5,246 nucleotides of DNA from assembly GCA_031258335.1 (NCBI GenBank), contig JAIRMY010000222.1:1-5246 (forward strand), in the 5' to 3' direction. Under the pieces are notes generated by a model. It was not told the origin of the DNA and made no database searches. It saw only the letters and a program-made list of their open reading frames with translations. A program made the translations under genes and the position numbers. Below, piece by piece: positions 1 through 4,958 of the stretch; positions within the stretch are counted from its first letter, which is position 1; each line of letters starts with the position of its first letter. Source of the DNA: Spirochaetaceae bacterium. Its GTDB lineage: Bacteria > Spirochaetota > Spirochaetia > Treponematales > Breznakiellaceae.

Positions 1-661
1 GTCTTTCCTCATGGATTTGTGTACCCGGTATGGCGTGTTGCTGAAAGTAACGGATGAAAAAATGGTTTTGTTTGAGGAATCTGTGTATGAGGAAAAAGAC
101 CCGGTTGACACCTTTGATAAATCCGAAATAGGCGGCCGCATAATCGGCTATTCTTTCGCGCAGGATATAAATGACACGGTAAAAAAGGTTGAATTATTTT
201 ACAAAGACCCAAAATCGGGGATTGTCGCGCAGGGTGAATTTGCCCCGCCCGATCCCCCGGCGACAGGGCAAAAGCTGATGTTGAATGAGCGGCCCGGGGA
301 TCTCCGGGGGGATAATTTCAGAAAAGGAATTGACGATAGCGCCGACAGCGCGGAGGGAACTTTCGATACCGGTATACACCCGTTCAATGATATACTGGTT
401 GATTATAACAAACCGAGAACCGACGTAACCGTAACCGATAACGCAAACCGGATTTGCCGGGCGCGCTGCCGGGAAAAAAATAAAAACGAATGGACTTGCA
501 CATTAAATATAATGGGCAATGTGAAAATGGTCGGCGGCGTTACCATCAATATGACAAACTGGGGCAAGTACTCAGGGAAATACATGGTGGATGCGGCAAG
601 TCATAAAATTGGCGGCCGCTATCTTACTACGGTCAACGCACATAAGGTTTTGGGGTATTAG
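1..661 (+). CDS. Phage late control / tail hub protein, gpD-like (5'-truncated)
   Basis: This is the C-terminal part of a gpD-family (Phage_GPD) baseplate hub protein. These proteins form the trimeric hub that joins tail tube to spike, like T4 gp27 or the first VgrG domain. The frame is open from base 2 to TAG at 659-661, giving 219 visible residues; family members usually have about 320-370, so the N-terminal third or so lies left of the window. The ATG at 11 is probably internal: the residues around it (FLMDLCTRYGVLLKVTDE) look like the mid-protein segment of the family and no ribosome site precedes it. Family-like features are the stretch VELFYKDPKSG (about 188-220) and a C-terminal domain where a glycine-rich turn (MVGG, about 527-540) leads into GKYMVDAASHKIGGRYLTT before the final VLGY. 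The spike gene follows after 10 bases, the expected hub-spike neighbourhood. The family assignment is fairly sure; the missing N-terminus is inferred. Confidence 0.85.
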   Translation, partial: SFLMDLCTRYGVLLKVTDEKMVLFEESVYEEKDPVDTFDKSEIGGRIIGYSFAQDINDTVKKVELFYKDPKSGIVAQGEFAPPDPPATGQKLMLNERPGDLRGDNFRKGIDDSADSAEGTFDTGIHPFNDILVDYNKPRTDVTVTDNANRICRARCREKNKNEWTCTLNIMGNVKMVGGVTINMTNWGKYSGKYMVDAASHKIGGRYLTTVNAHKVLGY

Positions 662-664
662 GGG
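660..664 (+). promoter_or_regulatory. Ribosome binding site of the gpV-like gene
   Basis: AGGGG lies 7 bases before the ATG at 672 and overlaps the stop codon of the hub gene. It favours 672 over the in-frame ATG at 591, which lies inside the hub gene and would add a 27-residue tail with no resemblance to the spike family. Confidence 0.7.
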
Positions 665-671
665 TATTGTT

Positions 672-1295
672 ATGGCGGATAATCGGTCAGCGCTTCACCA
701 GGGACAAGCGACAGAACGCAATGTAAAATCCGCTTCGGCGCGTGTAGGCTTTGACGATCTGTCCGGAACCGTGTCCGGCTTCATGCAGGTGTTGTTTCCC
801 GCGGCCGGAGGATGGAATTTTTTCTACACCCCGAAGGAAGGAGACCAGGTAGTAACAAGCCGTCTGCCAAATGGAGTCGAAGAAGGCTATATCATAGGCA
901 AGGTCTACACCGCCGGCAAAATGCCCCAGGGCGGCGCCGCGAATATTATTTTGCTGGTCAGCGATAACGGTAAAAACGTCATCCGCTTCGATGCCGATAA
1001 CGGGACGCTTGATTTGGTTTGTGACCAGGATTGCGCGATGAAATTCAAAAACCTTGATATTGAGGTGAAAGAATTAACCAAAATAAAAACAAAAAATCTT
1101 GATATCAAGGTTGAAGAACTTACGAAATGGCAATCAAAGGAATGGGATGAGGTTGTAGATAAAGACAAGACTACCAGCGCCGGAACTCTCGAGGAGAGCG
1201 TCCGCGATGGAATAACAAGGACGGCCGGGGGAGACATTAAAACAACGGCCGGAGGAACCAATCGCGATGACGGCGCTCAGGTACATCATAATTAG
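672..1295 (+). CDS. Baseplate assembly protein V, gpV-like tail spike
   Basis: This 207-residue protein is the likely central spike that crosses the target envelope when the sheath contracts. Residues about 22-85 (from SARVGF to YIIGKVY) match the small OB-fold of gpV/gp5/VgrG proteins; the elements seen are VQVLFP-like strand residues 39-43, FYTPKEGDQV and RLPNGVEEGYIIG. Residues about 102-207 form a stalk rich in alternating polar and aliphatic residues, with a duplicated 12-residue motif (126-137 and 141-152), then a GG-turn repeat (TAGGDIKT, TAGGTNRD; 184-199). The protein ends GAQVHHN, similar to the apex of many gpV stalks. The length is normal for the family. ATG 672 is chosen for its AGGGG site and the plausible N-terminus MADNRSA. 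The neighbours are the hub gene upstream and the PAAR tip 8 bases downstream. No lysozyme domain is present. The family call is strong; the stalk fold (triple beta-helix) is inferred. Confidence 0.85.
   Translation: MADNRSALHQGQATERNVKSASARVGFDDLSGTVSGFMQVLFPAAGGWNFFYTPKEGDQVVTSRLPNGVEEGYIIGKVYTAGKMPQGGAANIILLVSDNGKNVIRFDADNGTLDLVCDQDCAMKFKNLDIEVKELTKIKTKNLDIKVEELTKWQSKEWDEVVDKDKTTSAGTLEESVRDGITRTAGGDIKTTAGGTNRDDGAQVHHN
1047..1127 (+). repeat. In-frame 15-residue duplication in the spike stalk
   Basis: Two copies of KNLDI-x-V-x-ELTK lie at residues 126-137 and 141-152 (bases 1047-1082 and 1092-1127), 45 bases apart. The proteins agree at 10 of 12 positions, while the DNA has diverged at several synonymous sites (for example AAC/AAT, GAG/GAA, TTA/CTT). 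This suggests an old duplication kept by selection on the protein rather than a recent slippage event. The alternating pattern suits beta-strands of a fibrous stalk, though the charged heptad-like spacing could also suit a coiled coil. Confidence 0.75.
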
Positions 1296-1303
1296 GAGGG
1301 CAT

Positions 1304-1624
1304 ATGCCGGGTGTTGCGAGAGTAGGTGATTCGGAAACCGGCAGTTGTCCGATAGGACCGTCATCGTCAGCGGGTCCGCTGGCTATTGCCTCCGGGGCCG
1401 GGACTGTGTTTGCAAATGGAAAACCGATAGCCCGAACCGGCGATCCATACGGCGGCGTACACGTTCATATTCCTGTTCCGCCGAATGGTACTCATTCCGT
1501 TTCTTGCGGGCCGGGATCAGGGACGGTGTTTGCCGAGGGAGCGCCGGTGTTTAGAATAGGCGACCCTACATCTTGTCCGAGTTCACAGGTGGGCGGTTCG
1601 GGAAATGTTTTTGCGGGAGGATAG
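1304..1624 (+). CDS. PAAR-motif spike tip protein
   Basis: This 106-residue protein belongs to the PAAR family, whose members form a small sharp cone, usually zinc-bound, capping the spike of phages and type VI secretion systems. Three pseudo-repeats are visible: GD turns at VGD 7-9, TGD 45-47 and IGD 85-87, and VFA-G elements at 34-39 (TVFANG), 74-79 (TVFAEG) and 101-106 (NVFAGG), the last ending the protein. Candidate metal ligands are C15, H53, H55, H64 and C91, with C68 as another cysteine; which ones bind is not determinable here. The length is that of a stand-alone PAAR, with no extra effector domain. AGGAGG at 1294-1299 overlaps the stop of the spike gene and sits 4 bases before ATG 1304. 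Its place directly after the gpV-like gene supports a spike-tip role. Confidence 0.92.
   Translation: MPGVARVGDSETGSCPIGPSSSAGPLAIASGAGTVFANGKPIARTGDPYGGVHVHIPVPPNGTHSVSCGPGSGTVFAEGAPVFRIGDPTSCPSSQVGGSGNVFAGG
1616..1620 (+). promoter_or_regulatory. Ribosome binding site selecting a TTG start for the gpU-like gene
   Basis: GGAGG lies within the last codons of the PAAR gene, 6 bases before TTG 1627. Since no ATG or GTG is close by in the gpU frame, this spacing makes TTG 1627 the best start. It implies that translation of the gpU-like gene is coupled to that of PAAR, which terminates only 2 bases earlier. Confidence 0.7.
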
Positions 1625-1626
1625 TT

Positions 1627-2022
1627 TTGGTAATCGGATCATGGGGTGATTTTGTATTTGAAGTCTCAGGCAGCATTGCAAAAACGTTCAATGAGCTTTC
1701 TCAAAAGTCATCCGGCCGCTGGGCGGAACACGAAACGATAAATACCGCGCCGTTGTCGGAGTTTCTAGGCCCCGGTCTTGACGAACTGGAAATATCAATC
1801 ATTTTTACCGCCATGCTGGGCGTAGACCCGCGAAAAAGTTATGAGGACTTAAGGGCGGCGGTACGGAAGGGCGAATACTATCCTCTCATTTTGGGAGGTT
1901 TACCATTAAGCGATAATTTGTGGAGGTTTACCGAAATATCAGGGGTTTCCACAGTATTCGGCCCGCGCGACGGCGGGATCATGTGGATGGAATTGGGCGT
2001 AACCGCGAAGGAATATAACTGA
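1627..2022 (+). CDS. Phage tail protein U, P2 gpU-like
   Basis: With a TTG start this is a 131-residue protein matching the P2 GpU family, whose members are needed to complete the tail tube and sheath. Family signatures run in order: an N-terminal SWGDFVFEVS strand (5-14), RWAEHETI (31-38), a strongly typical PLSEFLGPGLDELEISIIF segment (42-60), YEDLRAAVRKGEYYPLILGG (72-91), then WRFTEISG (99-106) and a final beta-strand ending near ELGVTAKEY (122-130). The frame stays open upstream to a TTG at 1573, but those extra 18 residues lie inside the PAAR gene and do not look like the family, so TTG 1627 is preferred with its GGAGG site. Spacing is 2 bases after PAAR and a 1-base overlap (TGATG) with the next gene. 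Unlike P2, where U lies next to the tape-measure side of the cluster, this copy sits between spike tip and wedge genes. Confidence 0.87.
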   Translation: MVIGSWGDFVFEVSGSIAKTFNELSQKSSGRWAEHETINTAPLSEFLGPGLDELEISIIFTAMLGVDPRKSYEDLRAAVRKGEYYPLILGGLPLSDNLWRFTEISGVSTVFGPRDGGIMWMELGVTAKEYN

Positions 2023-2336
2023 TGATAAAAATTGAGAGCTTGCCCGCAAACGTTACCTACGGATTATCCGGTGCTTCGGAGATTATGCAAAACGTCCGTA
2101 CAATTTTGACAACCCGGCGCGGCACGGTTCCCCTTAACCGCGATTTTGGTATTAGCTTTGAGTTTTTGGACAGCCCGATAAACACAACTCGGGCCAAAGC
2201 GGAACAGGAAATATTTTTGCAGCTAAAGAAGTACGAGCCCAGGGCGATTCTGAAACAAATTATGTGGGAAACAGACATAATATCAGGGCAGATTTCGCCG
2301 TCGGTCAAAGTGGAGATAAACACGAATGGCGTTTAG
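2022..2336 (+). CDS. Baseplate wedge protein W, gpW/gp25-like
   Basis: This 104-residue protein belongs to the GPW/gp25 family, which in phage T4 (gp25) and type VI systems (TssE) links the baseplate wedge to the first sheath ring and primes sheath assembly. Visible family features are the segment ILTTRRGTVPLNRDFG (28-43), the helix TTRAKAEQEIFLQLKKYEPR (55-74) with the hallmark E72-P73-R74 triad, and a C-terminal strand PSVKVEINTN (93-102). The length is typical. ATG 2022 overlaps the preceding TGA by one base and has AAGGA at 2008-2012, 9 bases upstream. The 3' end overlaps the gpJ-like gene by 11 bases, so W and J are probably made in coupled amounts, as suits partners in one wedge. Confidence 0.9.
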   Translation: MIKIESLPANVTYGLSGASEIMQNVRTILTTRRGTVPLNRDFGISFEFLDSPINTTRAKAEQEIFLQLKKYEPRAILKQIMWETDIISGQISPSVKVEINTNGV

Positions 2337-3567
2337 CGATTTACAATTTTCTGAAACAGACGCAAGAAAAATTCAAGACCGTTTGCAGCGGGTATACGAG
2401 GAGGTACGCAGGGCGGCAGGAGAACCGGGTTACAGGTTGGCACAGGCAGCTCCGGAGCGGCTTGTCCAGTTGTCAGAGGCCGCGGCATTAACCCAGATAG
2501 CCGCCGATATTGACAAAACAGGAAAGGGAAACCTCCTTTACTTTGCTGATGAAGAAACAATCGAACATATCGGTATCCTGTACGGCGAAAGAGGGAAGAG
2601 ACTTCCGGCATCAAGCGCATTGACAACGATAAGGTACACATTATCAACTATCCGGTCGACGCCAACAATAATTCCAAAGGGAAACCGTACAACGCCTGAC
2701 AATAAAATATTCTTTGCCACGAAAAACATGATTGAAATACCGGCCGGTGAGCTACACGGGGATGTGGAAGCCGAATGCGCGGCAGCGGGTATGGCGGGTA
2801 TGGGATTTGAGCCGGGCGACATAGCCAACATGGTGGACGTTTTGCCGTTTGTCGCGAAGGCTGAAAACATAACGCCCACAAGCGGCGGCGCGGACAAAGA
2901 AGGGATAGAGGCATACCGGGACAGGCTGCGTTTACTTCCGGAATCATTTTCAGCCGCCGGGCCCGACGGCGCATACGAGTTTTGGGCGAGAACCGCGAAT
3001 TCAGGGATAGCGGATGCAAAAGTATGGATGCCTGAACTTGATGTGCAGTCTTTTGCGAACTTTCTGGAACCATGGGGAATAACGGACGCCGCGGGGTTTT
3101 ATAACGCGCTGGGAGATTACTACAGGGAGAGCGGCACGGGGCCGGGAAATGTGAACATAACAGTTTTGATGAGGGACGGCGAATTACCGTCCGAAGAAAT
3201 TTTGAATCAGGTTAAAGAAACTCTGAGCGGAAAAACGCGGCGCCCGTTGACAGATTATGTCCATGTAGTAGAACCGCGAACTATAGAATTTGATATAGCT
3301 GTTCGATATTGGATAGAAACCGAAAAAGTGGTCGAGGCCGCCTCAATTATAGACGCCGTTGACAAGGCGATTGGTAGTTATATCACATGGCAAACATCAC
3401 GTCTCGGTTTGGACATACTCCCTGACACACTTCACAAATTCATAATGGACTGCGGGGTGAAACGACTTGAAATCACGGCGCCGGTGTTCCATATCTTGGC
3501 GATGAATGAAGCGGCGCGGTTTAGCGGCAACAAAACAGTAACCTACGAAGGCTTTGAGGAGGCGTAA
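2326..3567 (+). CDS. Baseplate wedge protein J, gpJ-like (Baseplate_J)
   Basis: This 413-residue protein belongs to the Baseplate_J family (P2 gpJ, related to T4 gp6), the main wedge component that dimerises and forms the iris around the hub. In order: an N-terminal helical region (about 8-92, with LLYFADEETIEHIGILYGERGK), a beta-domain (about 99-178), the family hallmark SGGADKEGIEAYRDRLRL (186-203) with FSAAGPDGAYEFWARTA (208-224), a domain beginning NVNITVLMRDGELPSEEIL (275-293), RPLTDYVHV (306-314), and a C-terminal strand-helix region to residue 413. Between AKV and GPGNVNI lie about 38 residues rich in F, W and Y that I do not recall in typical members (see findings). ATG 2326 has GGAG at 2312-2315. 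It overlaps W by 11 bases, and its TAA shares one base with the ATG of the gpI-like gene. Confidence 0.92.
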   Translation: MAFSDLQFSETDARKIQDRLQRVYEEVRRAAGEPGYRLAQAAPERLVQLSEAAALTQIAADIDKTGKGNLLYFADEETIEHIGILYGERGKRLPASSALTTIRYTLSTIRSTPTIIPKGNRTTPDNKIFFATKNMIEIPAGELHGDVEAECAAAGMAGMGFEPGDIANMVDVLPFVAKAENITPTSGGADKEGIEAYRDRLRLLPESFSAAGPDGAYEFWARTANSGIADAKVWMPELDVQSFANFLEPWGITDAAGFYNALGDYYRESGTGPGNVNITVLMRDGELPSEEILNQVKETLSGKTRRPLTDYVHVVEPRTIEFDIAVRYWIETEKVVEAASIIDAVDKAIGSYITWQTSRLGLDILPDTLHKFIMDCGVKRLEITAPVFHILAMNEAARFSGNKTVTYEGFEEA

Positions 3568-4448
3568 TGGATTTAAACAATATTTCTATACTTGATTTAA
3601 TGCCTCCGAACCTTGCCGCTGATAACAATATAAAATTGATGGCGGAAGCGTTTGATGAAGTATTACGGGACATTATAAAAAAGATCCCTGATGTTGATAT
3701 AATATCCAATTTAGTGCTGAAACAAATTGTGAACGAGACGCTCATTGATATATTGGCGTGGCAGTTCCATGTAGACTTTTATGACCCCGGACTGCCGATA
3801 GAAGTAAAACAAGAATTGGTTTTGAAGTCTCTGGATTGGCATTACCGCAAAGGGACGCCGTCTGTACTTGGGGAAATTGTATCGACTGTATTCACGAAAG
3901 CGAAAGTACAGGAATGGTACGAATACGGCGGCCTCCCGTACAGGTTCCGCATCGCGACAGCCGAGGAGCAGATACCGGACGCGGAAGCCGTGAAAAAACT
4001 AATGCGGGCAATTAACTCCGTAAAGAATACGCGCAGTTTTCTTGATGGGTTAACATACTTGGCAGATTACATTGAAGAAGTAATAACGGAAGAAAAACAG
4101 AGAATACAGGTAAAACGTGATGATAAGGATTATATCCGTCCGCGCGCCGCGCTTTCCCTGCGGCTCAAAAATATTTATTTCAATGATATAGTCGCCGTCC
4201 CGCTGGTTCTTGACGGCGCGTGGTTCTTAGACGGAAGCGAACTGTTGGACGGCGCGGGCCGCGAAACGGCAAACGAATTGCTGGTATGCGGCGTCCGCGA
4301 CACGTCGACGTCCGGGGACGGCGATAATTTTGAAACGCCGGCCGAGACGCTCTCGGTACTTTTGCGGAAACTGAATTTTCTGGACGGCGCGTGGTTCTTA
4401 GACGGAAGCCGCGACCTGTTGGGAGAGATAATTATTCCGTTGGAATAA
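3567..4448 (+). CDS. Phage tail protein I, gpI-like, with repeat-bearing C-terminal extension
   Basis: This 293-residue protein has an N-terminal Tail_P2_I domain, the wedge component that follows J in P2-type clusters and links the wedge to the tail fibre. Evidence: ISILDLMPPNLAAD (6-19), LAWQFHVDFYDPGLP (63-77), the hallmark WHYRKGTPSVLGEIV (91-105), then VQEWYEYGGLPYRFRI (114-129) and a helix to about 172. P2 gpI has about 176 residues, so residues from about 173 on are an extension. It carries KNIYFNDIVAVPL and two copies of LDGAWFLDGS (215-224, 272-281), with a shorter LDGAG between. Similar D-G-W/L-D-G repeats occur, as I recall, at the C-termini of gpI proteins of Gram-positive and spirochaete phages, perhaps as a fibre docking site. 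AGGAGG at 3557-3562 precedes ATG 3567; the start shares its first base with the gpJ stop. Confidence 0.9.
   Translation: MDLNNISILDLMPPNLAADNNIKLMAEAFDEVLRDIIKKIPDVDIISNLVLKQIVNETLIDILAWQFHVDFYDPGLPIEVKQELVLKSLDWHYRKGTPSVLGEIVSTVFTKAKVQEWYEYGGLPYRFRIATAEEQIPDAEAVKKLMRAINSVKNTRSFLDGLTYLADYIEEVITEEKQRIQVKRDDKDYIRPRAALSLRLKNIYFNDIVAVPLVLDGAWFLDGSELLDGAGRETANELLVCGVRDTSTSGDGDNFETPAETLSVLLRKLNFLDGAWFLDGSRDLLGEIIIPLE
4212..4238 (+). repeat. 27-bp perfect direct repeat, copy 1 (gpI C-terminus)
   Basis: These 27 bases are identical to 4383-4409, 171 bases (57 codons) downstream in the same reading frame. They encode DGAWFLDGS at gpI residues 216-224. A shorter match to the first nine bases occurs at 4248-4256. 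Codon use is the same in both copies, which suggests recent duplication or gene conversion. Confidence 0.9.
4383..4409 (+). repeat. 27-bp perfect direct repeat, copy 2 (gpI C-terminus)
   Basis: Second copy of the 27-bp repeat at 4212-4238, encoding gpI residues 273-281. The bases just outside it differ (T/G on the left, G/C on the right), so identity ends exactly at its edges. Recombination between the copies would remove 57 codons and keep the frame. Confidence 0.9.
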
Positions 4449-4450
4449 TT
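4430..4450 (+). other. 9-bp inverted repeat at the end of the gpI-like gene
   Basis: AATTATTCC (4430-4438) pairs perfectly with GGAATAATT (4442-4450) around the 3-base loop GTT. The TAA stop (4446-4448) lies in the right arm. The stem is 7 A-T and 2 G-C pairs and is followed by TAATTTTAAT, so it is a weak intrinsic terminator at best. It could instead be an mRNA processing or stability element, or an operator-like site. No uninterrupted U tract follows, and genes 8 and 9 continue on the same strand, so strong termination here is unlikely. Confidence 0.4.
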
Positions 4451-4484
4451 TAATTTTAATAACATATATTGATTTGGAGAAAAA

Positions 4485-4958
4485 ATGAGACTGAAAGAAA
4501 ACATCGTCCCGCGCGGGAAAATTGAAGCGCGTGTATTCAGAAACGGCGGGTTGATTGACAGTTTTGTCGAGGAAAACTTAATTCTAAACGGGGCCAGGCG
4601 TCAGCTGGCGCGCCTGATAGCGGGAAATGTTGAGGATCGGCATATTACCCGGATAGCGTTCGGAACAAACGGAAATCCCGCGAGTGATGAGGACGAGGAA
4701 CTGGAAAACGAGTATCAAAAAGACATCTCCGGCCTGTCGTTCCCGTCGCCGGGATCGGTACGGTTCGACTGGCTTCTGGATACATCGGAATATAACGGCG
4801 AGGCTGTAATCGAGTTCGGCCTGCGGTGCGCCGACGGCACGCTATTCTCGCGCAGGGTCAGGGATAAACCGATCCCGAAAGAATATGATATATCCATCGA
4901 GGGAAGCTGGACAATCAGCTTTGAACCCGTGCCGGAAATTATACCGGAGGAGGAATAA
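4485..4958 (+). CDS. Conserved tail-module protein of unknown function (between gpI and tail fibre)
   Basis: I cannot name the family of this 157-residue protein. The N-terminal segment (IEARVFRNGGLIDSFVEENL, 13-32) has an R-V-x-R-x-G / E-x-N-L pattern suggesting a beta-hairpin. A helical stretch NGARRQLARLIAG (35-47) follows, then TRIAFGTNG (55-63), an acidic linker (68-75, DEDEELEN), a beta-rich part with VRFDWLLDTSEYNGEAVIEFGL (92-113), DGTLFSRRVRDKPIPK (117-132), and a final strand DISIEGSWTISFE (135-147) before a glutamate-rich end. No signal peptide or membrane segment is seen. ATG 4485 has GGAG at 4476-4479. It follows the only real gap in the cluster, and its stop overlaps the tail-fibre start by one base. 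Position and beta content suggest a small structural or fibre-adaptor protein, which is inference only. It appears intact. Confidence 0.8.
   Translation: MRLKENIVPRGKIEARVFRNGGLIDSFVEENLILNGARRQLARLIAGNVEDRHITRIAFGTNGNPASDEDEELENEYQKDISGLSFPSPGSVRFDWLLDTSEYNGEAVIEFGLRCADGTLFSRRVRDKPIPKEYDISIEGSWTISFEPVPEIIPEEE
4948..4953 (+). promoter_or_regulatory. Strong ribosome binding site of the tail-fibre gene
   Basis: A full AGGAGG lies in the last codons of the upstream gene, 4 bases before ATG 4958. The 11-base string ACCGGAGGAGG around it (4943-4953) recurs at 4969-4979 inside the new gene, where no start codon follows at useful spacing. Confidence 0.7.

Noticed and set aside
11..13. ATG 11 as a true start of the hub protein
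   Set aside because: The frame is open to the window edge, no ribosome site is visible, and the residues there match the middle of gpD-type proteins, so the gene is truncated by the window.
132..619. Two copies of the 8-base palindrome GCGGCCGC (132-139 and 612-619) as a possible recombination or binding site
   Set aside because: Both encode Gly-Gly-Arg in the hub frame in a gene with GC-rich codons; the flanks are unrelated and nothing else suggests a site.
591..671. Longer start for the gpV-like protein at ATG 591
   Set aside because: It lies inside the hub gene, adds 27 residues unlike the spike family and has no good ribosome site, whereas ATG 672 has AGGGG at 7 bases.
905..1261. Minus-strand open frames, such as 905-1261, 2538-2897 and 2648-3073
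   Set aside because: They lie wholly within well-recognised plus-strand genes, have compositionally odd translations and show no family resemblance; they are shadows.
1275..1295. C-terminal His-His of the spike as an iron-binding tip like the HxH of P2 gpV
   Set aside because: The spacing is HH, not HxH, and a separate PAAR protein follows that would supply the metal-bound tip.
1304..1624. Effector-carrying (specialised) PAAR
   Set aside because: The protein is a stand-alone 106-residue PAAR ending on its third repeat, with no room for a toxin domain.
1573..1626. TTG 1573 as start of the gpU-like gene
   Set aside because: The extra 18 residues are PAAR sequence read in another frame; TTG 1627 has a well-spaced GGAGG and gives the family-like N-terminus.
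4440..4470. Internal promoter before the 157-residue gene
   Set aside because: TTGGAA and TATATT are only partial matches with 19-base spacing in an AT-rich gap, where such matches are expected by chance; kept only as a possibility in the findings.
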